Below, piece by piece: positions 45,052 to 52,769 of a stretch of DNA of 64,000 bases. The notes beneath the pieces were generated by a model that was given only the letters and a program-made list of their open reading frames with translations, had not been told where the DNA came from and made no database searches. Source of the DNA: Arthrobacter sp. Soil764 (lineage in GTDB: Bacteria > Actinomycetota > Actinomycetes > Actinomycetales > Micrococcaceae). The stretch is from positions 62,001-126,000 of the forward strand of contig NZ_LMSI01000023.1 of assembly GCF_001428075.1 (NCBI RefSeq), written 5' to 3'. A program made the translations under genes and the position numbers. The number at the start of each line of letters is the position of its first letter. The stretch's first letter is position 1.

Positions 45052-45867
45052 TCAGTGCCCGTCCACGCCGAGCGTTTCCAACAGGGAGGCCCGCATGAGG
45101 GCGAGTTCGGCTGAGGCGCGCCCGCGGGGACGGCTGCCGGGTACCTCAACAGTCCTGGCGATCGATGCGCCCTCTCCGGCGGCATCAGGGCCAAGCACGA
45201 TGATGCGGTCTGCGAGCTGGAGGGCTTCATCCACGTCGTGGGTGACCAGCAGGACGGTGGTGGGCTCTGCCCGGTGGATTTCCAGGAGCAGGTCCTGCAT
45301 CTTGATCCGGGTAAGGGCATCGAGGGCGCCGAAAGGCTCATCGAGCAGCAGGACGCCCGGGTTCCGGGCCAGCGCCCGCGCCAGGGACGCACGCTGCGCC
45401 ATGCCGCCCGATACCTCGCGGGGGCGGTGCTTGGCGAAATGTTCCAGTCCTACGAGTTCCAGCAGCCGGGCCACCTTGGCTTTGCCTTCCCTTGCACTGC
45501 ATCCGGCCGGCAGCCCGATGGCCACGTTGGCCTGCAGCGTGTGCCAGGGCAGGAGCCGGGGTTCCTGGAATGCGAAGGCGCACCGCGGGTCAATGCCGTG
45601 CACGGGGGTGTCCTCGATGACGACTGAGCCGGCACTGGGATGGTCCAGGCCCGCCGTGGCGCGCAGGAGCGTGGATTTTCCGCAACCGGAGGGCCCCAGG
45701 ATGGCCAGGACCTCGCCGGGCGCAACATCAAAGGTCACATCCCGCAGGACGGTCCGGGCTGCGGAGCCGGTGCCGAACGTGCGGCGCAGGCCGCGGAAGG
45801 ACACCGGAAGGGCAGGCGCATGGGCGGAGGTGGCGGCGCCGGGCAGCGGCGACAGGACTGCGGTCAT
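45052..45867 (-). CDS. ABC transporter ATPase, sulfonate (SsuB) type
   Basis: 271 residues. Walker A GPSGCGKSTL, signature VSGGMAQRASLARALA, Walker B VLLLDEPFGALDA and the H-loop VTHDVDEAL are intact. It is the first gene of the operon and energises the sulfonate-type permease. Its ribosome site GGAG lies inside the 3' strand of the riboswitch closing helix, so its translation is probably controlled directly by S-adenosylmethionine. Confidence 0.92.
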   Translation of the reverse strand: MTAVLSPLPGAATSAHAPALPVSFRGLRRTFGTGSAARTVLRDVTFDVAPGEVLAILGPSGCGKSTLLRATAGLDHPSAGSVVIEDTPVHGIDPRCAFAFQEPRLLPWHTLQANVAIGLPAGCSAREGKAKVARLLELVGLEHFAKHRPREVSGGMAQRASLARALARNPGVLLLDEPFGALDALTRIKMQDLLLEIHRAEPTTVLLVTHDVDEALQLADRIIVLGPDAAGEGASIARTVEVPGSRPRGRASAELALMRASLLETLGVDGH

Positions 45868-45876
45868 AGGATCACT

Positions 45877-46046
45877 CCATCGGTCCTGGCAGTAGCACCC
45901 TACGGAGCCAGCCTTCGCCGGAGTGGTCAGTTCCGGACACCCATGGCTGGAGTCCTTGCTATCACCGGGGCTGTTGGGGAGCGTCCGGCGACCAGGGTTG
46001 CTGCGGCGTCATCGATCCAGGTCTCTCGGCCGCTCGGGATGGTCAA
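45877..46046 (-). ncRNA. SAM-I (S-box) riboswitch, probable
   Basis: On the minus strand the leader contains the S-box core: GGCCGAGAGACCTGG, then CGATGACGCCGCAGCAACC (compare the conserved CGAUGA, GCC and GCAACC positions), and near the 3' end GGTGCTACTGCC followed by GACCGATGG. The strand CCATC (46038-46042) can pair with GATGG (45877-45881) as the closing helix P1. The P3 region is longer than usual (about 90 nt). GATGGAG includes the GGAG ribosome site of the ATPase gene, 7 nt before its ATG, so SAM-stabilised P1 would block translation. A perfect 7-bp hairpin GCGAGAG/CTCTCGC lies just upstream (46071-46088). Confidence 0.72.
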
Positions 46047-46188
46047 AGACCACTACACAGCAATGAATCTGCGAGAGCAAACTCTCGCTGGAGCCGCGTA
46101 ATATTCGTTCACACCACCTTCAGCCTTTAGTCATCATTCTTTTATTCGATGAATGCCTGCTGCTTGGGCGGAAGCGTAGTCTGTTGCC

Positions 46189-46614
46189 ATGAGCCACACG
46201 AACGATCCTGCAGTCATCGAACGCCTTCTGCGAACCAGGGGCCGCTGGGCAATCGTCGGACTCACCACCAATGAGTGGCGCTCTGCGTACGATGTGTCGC
46301 TGATGATCCGCGACCGGCTCGGCATGGAAATCATCCCCGTCAACCTGCCCGGCGACCCCGTCCACGGCGAAACCGGCTACCGCACCCTCGGCGACATCCC
46401 GCCGGAAAAGCAGCCCATCGACGTCGTGGACTGCTTTGTGAACTCGCAGAAGGTGGGCAGCGTGGTGGACCAGGCCATCGCCGTGGGGGCGAAAGCCGTG
46501 TGGCTGCAGTTGGGGGTCATCGACGAGGCAGCGGCGGAACGCGCCAAGGCTGCCGGTTTGGACGTGGTGATGAACGCCTGCCCCGCGCAGCTGGCCTGGA
46601 AGTACAACCTTTAA
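46189..46614 (+). CDS. CoA-binding domain protein
   Basis: 141 residues, a single CoA_binding domain (WAIVGLTTNEWRSAYDVSLM, MEIIPVNLPGDPVHGETGYR, PIDVVDCFVNSQKVGSVVDQ, VWLQLGVIDEAAAERAKAAG, VVMNACPAQLAWKYNL). It is divergent from the sulfur operon and related to the gene at its far end (37949). TAGTCT (46177-46182) lies 6 nt before the ATG, a leaderless layout. Its stop overlaps the convergent oxygenase gene by 4 nt. The role is unknown. Confidence 0.87.
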   Translation: MSHTNDPAVIERLLRTRGRWAIVGLTTNEWRSAYDVSLMIRDRLGMEIIPVNLPGDPVHGETGYRTLGDIPPEKQPIDVVDCFVNSQKVGSVVDQAIAVGAKAVWLQLGVIDEAAAERAKAAGLDVVMNACPAQLAWKYNL

Positions 46615-47639
46615 CGCTTCATCAAGTCCGTATAGTGCCGTTCGGTCACGTCCGGGTGGGCCCGCATCCGGCCCTTGAGCATGTTGAGGCCGAAGGATGC
46701 CAGGAGCGGGTTGTCCGGATCGTCCGTGATGCCCCGGGCTGCCGCCTTCAGTTCCGGAGCCAGCGGGACGGGGTCGATCACCGCGTCGAGCCGGGGCGAC
46801 CAGAAGAACGGCACCGAGTAACGGTCGACGCCGGGCGGCGGTGCCTGGACGCGGTGGATGGTTGCCGCAAGGTATCCCTCCGTGGCGACTTCGAGCATCT
46901 CGCCAAGGTTCACCACCAGCGCTCCCGGCAGGGGCTCCACAGGCAGCCACTCGTTGGTACCGGGCGGCAGCACTTCGAGGCCGCCTACGTCGTCCTGGAG
47001 GAGGAGGGTCACGAAGCCGTAGTCCGCGTGCGAGCCCACGCCCTGGTCTCCGGCCGCTTCCACCACGCCGCCCACGTAGTGCACCAGCTTGCCCATCCAG
47101 GCCGGTGATTCCCGGAAGGGTTTGTCGAAGTAGTCTTCCGGCAGGTGCAGCGAAACGGCGATGGCCCTCAACAGTTCCATGCCTACCCCGGACATCAGCT
47201 CCGCCCACTCCATGGCAGCAGGCTTCAGCTCGGGGAATGTTTCGTCAGGCCAGAGGTTGGGGCCCTGCAGGAGCCAGTAGGGCTGGCCGTCCGGGTAGTC
47301 CTTGACCGGCTCGCGCTCCGGTGAGTAATCGATCTGCTCCCGCGCGTCCGCCCGGCCCTGGGTCACCTCCGTGCCCATGCGGGTGTACCCGCGGAAATGG
47401 GGGGACAGGCGGTTGTCCAGCTTCATCCGCTCCTCAAGGGGAAGGTCGAAGAAGCGCCGGATGATGTCCAGGAGCTCTTCGGCCTGGGCCGGCCGTCCAC
47501 CGTAGCCTGTGACCTGGAAGAACCCGACGTCGTGGGTGGCATGCCGCAGCTGCTCAATGAACTCCGGGTTGAAGGACCCGTATGGCTGCCGTGCGGAACT
47601 TAGATCCAGAACAGGTATGGCTCCCTGGTCGCCTGACAT
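46611..47639 (-). CDS. 2-oxoglutarate/Fe(II) oxygenase, isopenicillin-N-synthase-like
   Basis: 342 residues. The DIOX_N region (IPVLDLSSARQPYGS, VGFFQVTGYGG) is followed by the oxygenase core with iron ligands His204 and Asp206 (GSHADYG) and His262 (IHRVQAP), and the 2-oxoglutarate pair Arg273/Ser275 (DRYSVPFF). All catalytic residues are therefore present. Substrate unknown; the family hydroxylates or cyclises small molecules. It starts back-to-back with the gene at 47685. Confidence 0.88.
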   Translation of the reverse strand: MSGDQGAIPVLDLSSARQPYGSFNPEFIEQLRHATHDVGFFQVTGYGGRPAQAEELLDIIRRFFDLPLEERMKLDNRLSPHFRGYTRMGTEVTQGRADAREQIDYSPEREPVKDYPDGQPYWLLQGPNLWPDETFPELKPAAMEWAELMSGVGMELLRAIAVSLHLPEDYFDKPFRESPAWMGKLVHYVGGVVEAAGDQGVGSHADYGFVTLLLQDDVGGLEVLPPGTNEWLPVEPLPGALVVNLGEMLEVATEGYLAATIHRVQAPPPGVDRYSVPFFWSPRLDAVIDPVPLAPELKAAARGITDDPDNPLLASFGLNMLKGRMRAHPDVTERHYTDLMKR

Positions 47640-47645
47640 CCTCGC

Positions 47646-47678
47646 AGACTAGCACCGCGCGGGTCCGCTTTATAGGCT
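47646..47678. promoter_or_regulatory. Two divergent leaderless-type promoters in 45 bp
   Basis: Minus-strand TAGTCT (47646-47651) lies 6 nt before the ATG at 47639, and plus-strand TAGGCT (47673-47678) lies 6 nt before the ATG at 47685. With only 45 bp between the two start codons, the -35 region of each promoter must overlap the -10 region or start of the other. Neither gene has a ribosome site. Confidence 0.55.
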
Positions 47679-47684
47679 TCCCTT

Positions 47685-48098
47685 ATGGACCCAAGTGCGC
47701 TGCGGGAGATCTGCCTTTCGTTTCCGGGAGCCTATGAGGATTTTCCGTTCGGACCGGAGACCTCGGTGTTCAAGGTACGGGCCCACGTTGCCGGCGGGGC
47801 CCGCCATGAGGCCAAGCTGTTCGCCCTGTCATCCATGGACGAACGCGACTTTTACGTGAACCTGAAATGCGAACCGGCCCTGGCCGCGCAGCTGCGCGCA
47901 GTCCACCCTGCCATCACCGGAGCATGGCACATGAACAAGACCCACTGGAACGGCATCCGCCTTGACGGCTCGCTGCCGGACGGGATGATCCGTGACATGG
48001 TGGAGGACTCGTACGACCTGGTGGTGTCAGGCTTGAGCCGGAAGCAGCAGGAGCAACTGGGGTGGGCACGCCTCGAAAAGGCAGGCGGCAATGACTGA
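47685..48098 (+). CDS. MmcQ/YjbR family protein
   Basis: 137 residues with the MmcQ/YjbR (CyaY-like DNA-binding fold) pattern: LREICLSFPGAYEDFPFGPE, KLFALSSMDERDFYVNLKCE, HMNKTHWNGIRLDGSLPDGM, LVVSGLSRKQQEQL. The function is poorly known; DNA binding has been suggested for the family. It overlaps the next gene by 8 nt. Confidence 0.9.
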   Translation: MDPSALREICLSFPGAYEDFPFGPETSVFKVRAHVAGGARHEAKLFALSSMDERDFYVNLKCEPALAAQLRAVHPAITGAWHMNKTHWNGIRLDGSLPDGMIRDMVEDSYDLVVSGLSRKQQEQLGWARLEKAGGND

Positions 48099-48633
48099 CG
48101 CGGGACAGCTCAGCTATCCGGGGATCGGCGGCACCGAACACGGCGACGCCCCGCAGGGGTATGGCCGTGTCCTGGAGGAAGCGCGCCTTGGCACCGGATT
48201 GGACGTGTACCGGCGCGTGGCGGACGGCATCCTCGGCTGGGAACTGCAGCGGCGGGCAGGGCTGCGCGTCCGCGCCGATTCGCCGAGGGCTGTGCCGGGG
48301 ATGCACGTGGTGAGCGGATTCGGCGTCGGGCCCTTCCGACTGCCCGCCCCCTGCCAAGTGGTGTGGGTGCATGAGCCTGCGCCGGAGGGTGTTCCCCAGT
48401 CCGCCGGTTTTGGTTACGGGACCCTGCCGCGTCATCCTGCGCTGGGGGAGGAATCCTTCGAAGTGGAGATCAACAGCCACGGGGAAGTGTGGCTGAGGAT
48501 CCGTGCCTTCAGCAAGCCTGCCAACTGGTTCTATGCCGCCGGCGGCATAGTCACCCGCGCGGCGCAGCGCTACGTTACTTCCCGGTACATTGAAGGGGCA
48601 CGCAGTCTCGCCGCGGAAGGAACATCCCAGTGA
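48091..48633 (+). CDS. DUF1990 protein
   Basis: 180 residues matching DUF1990 (LSYPGIGGTEHGDAPQGYGR, GWELQRRAGLRVRADSPRAV, GYGTLPRHPALGEESFEVEI, AFSKPANWFYAAGGIVTRAA). The family is common in Actinobacteria and has no established function. It overlaps the genes on either side (8 nt and 4 nt), so mmcQ-like, DUF1990 and monooxygenase-like genes form one operon. Confidence 0.88.
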   Translation: MTDAGQLSYPGIGGTEHGDAPQGYGRVLEEARLGTGLDVYRRVADGILGWELQRRAGLRVRADSPRAVPGMHVVSGFGVGPFRLPAPCQVVWVHEPAPEGVPQSAGFGYGTLPRHPALGEESFEVEINSHGEVWLRIRAFSKPANWFYAAGGIVTRAAQRYVTSRYIEGARSLAAEGTSQ

Positions 48634-48947
48634 TCTTTATCGTCGTCAAGTTCAAGGTCAAGCCTGAATGGTCGGAGCGCTGGCTCGATCTCGTGGGCGA
48701 CTTCACCCGGGCCACCCGGGAGGAGCCGGGCAACCTGTGGTTCGACTGGTCGCGCAGCGTGGATGATCCCAACGAGTTCGTCCTGGTGGAGGCGTTCAAG
48801 GACGACGCCGCTGGGGACCACGTCAACAGCGCGCATTTCAAGAAGGCCATGGCGGACATGCCGCAGGCGCTCGCCGAAACGCCCCGGATCATCAGCCGCC
48901 AGCTCGACGGCGAAGGCTGGGACCTGATGGGCGAACTCACCATCTGA
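48630..48947 (+). CDS. Antibiotic-biosynthesis-monooxygenase (ABM) domain protein
   Basis: 105 residues. A single ABM dimeric alpha/beta barrel: VVKFKVKPEWSERWLDLVGD, EEPGNLWFDWSRSVDDPNEF, VLVEAFKDDAAGDHVNSAHF. These small proteins include cofactor-free oxygenases and stress proteins such as YgiN-like quinol monooxygenases. GTG start overlapping DUF1990 (GTGA). Palindrome C begins 3 nt after its stop. Confidence 0.9.
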   Translation: MIFIVVKFKVKPEWSERWLDLVGDFTRATREEPGNLWFDWSRSVDDPNEFVLVEAFKDDAAGDHVNSAHFKKAMADMPQALAETPRIISRQLDGEGWDLMGELTI

Positions 48948-48949
48948 CC

Positions 48950-49013
48950 CCATCGATTGCTCCGTAGCTGTCGTTTTGGGCGTCCTAAACGGCGGGTACG
49001 GAGCACTCGATAG
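48950..49013. repeat. Palindromic element, family 2 copy C
   Basis: Outer arms of 15 bp (ATCGATTGCTCCGTA and partner, 14 of 15 pairing) lie at 48952-48966 and 48997-49011, with inner pairing of 7 in 10 and a loop around TGGGCGTCCT. It shares TTGCTCCGTA and GGAGCA/CTCGAT with copies D and E. The right end (TAGCAT) stands just before the DUF503 start codon. Confidence 0.8.
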
Positions 49014-49021
49014 CATGAAGC

Positions 49022-49315
49022 ATGTGGATCGGGTGGAGTGAGTTCGACATCCTCCTGGGCGACGTGCACAGCCTGAAGGAGAAACGCTCCGTAGTGCGGC
49101 CCCTCCTGGCCGAACTCAAACGCCGCTTTGAAGTCTCCGTTGCCGAGGTGGGGGACCACAGCCAGTACCGGCGAACCCAGCTCGGTGTCGGCCTGGTGGC
49201 AGCCGACCGGAGGCACGTCGTGGAGGTGCTCGCCGCCGTCGAACGCTTCGTGGCGGGACGGCCCGAGATCGAGCTGCTCAGCGTCCGCCAGCGCGAGCTT
49301 CACAGCGAAGACTGA
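49022..49315 (+). CDS. DUF503 protein
   Basis: 97 residues, the standard length of the YlxP/DUF503 family (LGDVHSLKEKRSVVRPLLAE, VSVAEVGDHSQYRRTQLGVG, VERFVAGRPEIELLSV). YlxP-type genes are often linked to rbfA and ribosome maturation; here the gene is alone between two palindromes. It has no ribosome site. TAGCAT, provided by the end of palindrome C, stands 5 nt before the ATG and could serve as -10 of a leaderless promoter. Confidence 0.9.
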   Translation: MWIGWSEFDILLGDVHSLKEKRSVVRPLLAELKRRFEVSVAEVGDHSQYRRTQLGVGLVAADRRHVVEVLAAVERFVAGRPEIELLSVRQRELHSED

Positions 49316-49317
49316 TC

Positions 49318-49381
49318 CCATCGGTTGCTGAGTAAACGCCCTTTTGGCGCCTCAAAAGGGCGTTTATGGAGCAGTCGATGG
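49318..49381. repeat. Palindromic element, family 2 copy D
   Basis: Arms of 26 nt (49320-49345 and 49354-49379) with 21 matching pairs; the inner 13 (TAAACGCCCTTTT) pair perfectly. The loop includes GGCGCC. It lies directly upstream of the nuclease-like gene at 49434, and its last bases touch the DnaA-box sequence at 49386. Confidence 0.85.
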
Positions 49382-49385
49382 AGGA

Positions 49386-49394
49386 TGTGGATAA
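49386..49394 (-). promoter_or_regulatory. DnaA-box sequence upstream of the second nuclease-like gene
   Basis: TGTGGATAA (complement of TTATCCACA), again followed by C, lies 39 nt before the ATG at 49434. The paralogous gene at 29282 has the same sequence 36 nt before its start. Confidence 0.6.
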
Positions 49395-49433
49395 CTTCTG
49401 CGGACATGCGGCTCCTTCTGCTCTGATGTAGCA

Positions 49434-50375
49434 ATGAAGACTGCACGTCCGCTTCCTGACGTACTTGAGGGCAGGCCCTTCACTGCGGCTGAGGCGGCAA
49501 GGGCGGGGGTCTCAGCCAAGCGCTTGAGGCATCGTTCCCTCAGCAGGCTTGGTAAGGGCATCAGAGCAGACGGCCCGACGGCGGAGCTTGCGTTGGCCAT
49601 GCGGGTGCGGCCCTTCATTGAGGTCAACGAGCTATGTGCTGCCTCGCACGTTACGGCCGCGGAGCTTCATTCGCTGCCGCAGCGGCGCCGGGACGACGCC
49701 TTCGACGCCTTCCACCTCATCCGTCCCGAGGGCGCAGCCCACCTGGACAGGCCCCACGTCATCGTGCACCGCATGAAGCTGTACGAGGACGAACTCGCAA
49801 CGATGGACGGGATTCCGGTGACAACGCCGGAGCGGACGTGGCTCGACATGGCGGAACTGCTGTCCGTCGATGAAATCGTGGCCATGGGGGATGCATGCGT
49901 TCGCGTTCCGCGCCTCGAATTCGAGGGCCGAAGCATGCCGCTGTGCAGCATGTGGGATCTGCAGCGGACGATTGACAGGCATCGGGGAAAGCGGGGCCTC
50001 CGGAAGGCCAAGGAGGCCCTGGAACTCATCCGGGTCGGATCGGATTCGGCCCAGGAAACCATGCTCCGGCTGGCTATCGTCCGCGCGGGCCTGCCCGAAC
50101 CCGAGCTGAACATCCCGATCATCACTGAGGACGGCGTCAGGCACCATGAACCGGACCTGTCTTACCGCAAATACAGGATCGGAATCGAGTACGAGGGCGA
50201 GCACCACGGCGAGGAAAGCCAGATCGCCAGGGACATAGCGCGCTCTGAACGGTACGCCGCCTTGGGGTGGACGGAGGTCAGGATCTCCAAGCGGCACATG
50301 GTCAACGATGCGAAACCGGCCGCGGCCAAAGTTCTTGTTGCCCTGGCACAGGCCGGCTGGCGGAGAGGTTCTTAA
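49434..50375 (+). CDS. AbiEi-like / DUF559 nuclease-like protein
   Basis: 313 residues. The N-terminus is a clear AbiEi-type winged helix (FTAAEAARAGVSAKRLRHRS, LGKGIRADG), followed by the middle block PVTTPERTWLDMAELLSVDE and VAMGDACV. The C-terminal domain shows the PD-(D/E)XK-like pattern EPDLSYRKYRIGIEYEGEHH with Asp, Glu-x-Glu and His-His intact, then ALGWTEVRISKRHM. It is paralogous to 29282-30220 along its full length (shared ALELIRVG, DSA-ET, AGLPEP). It is flanked by palindromes D and E. Both are candidates for DNA-cleaving proteins, yet no toxin, methylase or other partner is adjacent. Confidence 0.78.
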   Translation: MKTARPLPDVLEGRPFTAAEAARAGVSAKRLRHRSLSRLGKGIRADGPTAELALAMRVRPFIEVNELCAASHVTAAELHSLPQRRRDDAFDAFHLIRPEGAAHLDRPHVIVHRMKLYEDELATMDGIPVTTPERTWLDMAELLSVDEIVAMGDACVRVPRLEFEGRSMPLCSMWDLQRTIDRHRGKRGLRKAKEALELIRVGSDSAQETMLRLAIVRAGLPEPELNIPIITEDGVRHHEPDLSYRKYRIGIEYEGEHHGEESQIARDIARSERYAALGWTEVRISKRHMVNDAKPAAAKVLVALAQAGWRRGS

Positions 50376-50378
50376 AAA

Positions 50379-50434
50379 CGATTGCTCCGTAACTGCCCTT
50401 TTGAGGGCTCAAAAGGGCAGTTACGGAGCAGTCG
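50379..50434. repeat. Palindromic element, family 2 copy E
   Basis: Nearly perfect hairpin: 24-nt arms (50379-50402 and 50411-50434) with 23 matching pairs, and the loop GAGGGCTC can add three more. It reads TTGCTCCGTAACTGCCC in the left arm. It lies 4 nt after the stop of the nuclease-like gene, between it and the convergent purL, and may also terminate transcription. Confidence 0.9.
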
Positions 50435-50459
50435 ATGGGTGGGTGGCGGTGGGGAGGTT

Positions 50460-52769
50460 CTAGCCGAAGTACTTCGGCAGGGTCCCTTCGTGGGCTTCGC
50501 GGAGGGCGTCCAGGGACAGGCCCTCCACGCCGTTGATCTCCAACTTGCCGCTGGCCGCGTCCACCACGCCGATGCGGGTGTGGGCGAAGCCGCGGGCGGT
50601 GCACATGTCAGTGAAGCGGACTTCCTCAGAGCGCGGGACGCCCACCACGGCGCGGCCCTGGGACTCGGAGAAGAGTGCCGTGAACAGGTCCACGCCGTCC
50701 CGGTCCATGACGTCCTGCAGTGCGATCCGGGCACCCACGCCGTAGCGCAGTGAGGACTCCACCAGGGCAGCCGCGAGGCCGCCTTCGGAGAGGTCGTGCG
50801 CGGAATCGATCATGCCGTCGCGGGACGCGTTGATCAGGATCTCACCCAGCGCGCGTTCGGCTTCGAGGTCAACCTTCGGCGGCTGGCCGCCCAGGTGTCC
50901 GCGCATGTTGGCCCACTCGGAACCATCCAGTTCGGCGCCCGTGGTGCCCAGGAGGTAGATGGCCTGGCCGTCCTCACGCCAGCCCGACGGCGTGCGGCGC
51001 GCGACGTCGTCGAGCTTGCCCAGGACCGCCACCACGGGGGAGGGGTGGATGGGCGTGGTGCCCGTCTGGTTGTAGAGCGAGACGTTGCCGCCGGTGACCG
51101 GGATGCCCAGCACCATGCAGGCATCGGACAGGCCGCGGATGGCCTCGGCGAGCTGCCACATGACGTCCGGGTCCTCGGGGGAGCCGAAGTTCAGGCAGTC
51201 GCTGACGGCCATGGGGATGGCGCCCGCGGTGGCCACGTTGCGGTAGGCCTCGGCCAATGCAAGCTGCGCGCCGTGGTACGGGTCCAGGTAGGTATAGCGG
51301 CCGTTGGCGTCGGTGGCCAGGGCCACGCCCAGGCCGGATTCCTCGTCCACGCGGACCACGCCGGCATCGTCGGGGAACGCCATGGAGGTGTTGCCGCCAA
51401 CGTAGCGGTCGTACTGGTTGGTGATCCAGGACTTGGAGCACATGTTCGGCGACGCCACGAGTTCGGTTACAGCGGCAGCGAGCTCAGCCGGGGCGGCCGG
51501 GCGGCCGGCGTCCTGCACGGAGCCGGTGAAGGTGTCTGCCTGGACGGCGTCCTGCCACTCGGGACGGGCAAACGGGCGGTCGTAGACCGGACCGTCGTGT
51601 GCCACGGTGCGGGGATCGACGTCGACAATCACCTCGCCTTCCCAAGTGATGATCAGGCGGCCGGTGTCGGTCACCTCGCCCAGCCAGGAGTACTCCACGG
51701 CCCACTTGTCCATGACGGCCTCGAACGCCTCGACGTTCTCCGGCGTGACGACGGCCATCATGCGTTCCTGCGACTCGGACATCAGGATCTCGCCCGGGGT
51801 CAGCGTGGGGTCGCGCAGCAGCACAGACGTCAGCTCAACCTGCATGCCGCCGTCGCCATTGGAAGCCAGCTCGGACGTGGCGCAGGAGATGCCTGCCGCG
51901 CCGAGGTCCTGGATGCCTTCCACCAGCGAGCCCTTGAAGAGCTCCAGGCAGCACTCGATGAGGACCTTCTCTGCGAAGGGGTCGCCCACCTGGACTGCGG
52001 GGCGCTTGGAGGGCTTGGTGTCGTCGAAGGATTCGGAGGCCAGCACGGAGGCGCCGCCGATGCCGTCGCCGCCGGTGCGCGCACCGAACAGGACCACCTT
52101 GTTGCCCTTGCCGGAGGCGTTGGCCAGGCGGATGTCCTCGTGCCGCATGACGCCGACAGCGAGGGCGTTGACCAGCGGGTTGCCCTGGTAGACGGAGTCG
52201 AACACCATTTCGCCGCCGATGTTCGGCAGGCCCAGCGAGTTGCCGTAGCCGCCGATGCCGGCGACGGCACCGTGCATGACGCGCGCGGTGTCCGGGTGGT
52301 CGATGGCGCCGAAGCGCAGCGGGTCCATGACGGCAACGGGGCGGGCGCCCATGGAGATGATGTCGCGGACAATGCCGCCAATGCCGGTGGCCGCACCTTG
52401 GTAGGGCTCAACGAACGACGGCGAGTTGTGTGATTCGATCTTGAAGGTCACGGCCCAGCCGTCCCCCAGATTGGTCACGCCGGCGTTTTCGCCGATGCCC
52501 ACCAGCATGTCCTTCTTCATTTCCTCGGTGACCTTCTGGCCGAACTGGCGCAGGTGGTTCTTGGAGGACTTGTAGGAGCAGTGCTCGCTCCACATGACGG
52601 AGTACATGGCCAGCTCGGCGCCGGTGGGGCGGCGGCCCAGGACCTTGACGATCTCGTCGAACTCGTTCTGCTTCAGGCCCAGCTCGGCCCACGGCAGTTC
52701 GGTGTCCGGGGTCTTCGCGGCGTGCTCGACGGTGTCGATGTTGAACTTCTTGGTGGTTTCCGTGGTCAC
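50460..52769 (-). CDS. purL: Phosphoribosylformylglycinamidine synthase subunit PurL
   Basis: 769 residues, the normal small-type PurL length. SEHCSYKSSKNHLRQF, TFKIESHNSPSFVEPYQGAA, GGIVRDIISMGARPVAVMD, MSESQERMMAVV and PVTGGNVSLYNQTG are family markers. With PurQ (glutaminase) and PurS it turns FGAR into FGAM in purine synthesis. Its ATG overlaps the purQ stop (4 nt). Confidence 0.96.
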   Translation of the reverse strand: MTTETTKKFNIDTVEHAAKTPDTELPWAELGLKQNEFDEIVKVLGRRPTGAELAMYSVMWSEHCSYKSSKNHLRQFGQKVTEEMKKDMLVGIGENAGVTNLGDGWAVTFKIESHNSPSFVEPYQGAATGIGGIVRDIISMGARPVAVMDPLRFGAIDHPDTARVMHGAVAGIGGYGNSLGLPNIGGEMVFDSVYQGNPLVNALAVGVMRHEDIRLANASGKGNKVVLFGARTGGDGIGGASVLASESFDDTKPSKRPAVQVGDPFAEKVLIECCLELFKGSLVEGIQDLGAAGISCATSELASNGDGGMQVELTSVLLRDPTLTPGEILMSESQERMMAVVTPENVEAFEAVMDKWAVEYSWLGEVTDTGRLIITWEGEVIVDVDPRTVAHDGPVYDRPFARPEWQDAVQADTFTGSVQDAGRPAAPAELAAAVTELVASPNMCSKSWITNQYDRYVGGNTSMAFPDDAGVVRVDEESGLGVALATDANGRYTYLDPYHGAQLALAEAYRNVATAGAIPMAVSDCLNFGSPEDPDVMWQLAEAIRGLSDACMVLGIPVTGGNVSLYNQTGTTPIHPSPVVAVLGKLDDVARRTPSGWREDGQAIYLLGTTGAELDGSEWANMRGHLGGQPPKVDLEAERALGEILINASRDGMIDSAHDLSEGGLAAALVESSLRYGVGARIALQDVMDRDGVDLFTALFSESQGRAVVGVPRSEEVRFTDMCTARGFAHTRIGVVDAASGKLEINGVEGLSLDALREAHEGTLPKYFG

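Noticed and set aside
48950..50434. The three palindromes as a short CRISPR-like array
   Set aside because: The units are palindromic, unequal in sequence and separated by whole genes, with no spacers of regular length and no cas genes.
50796..52433. 545-codon open frame antisense to purL
   Set aside because: Shadow of a highly conserved gene with no ribosome site or domain.
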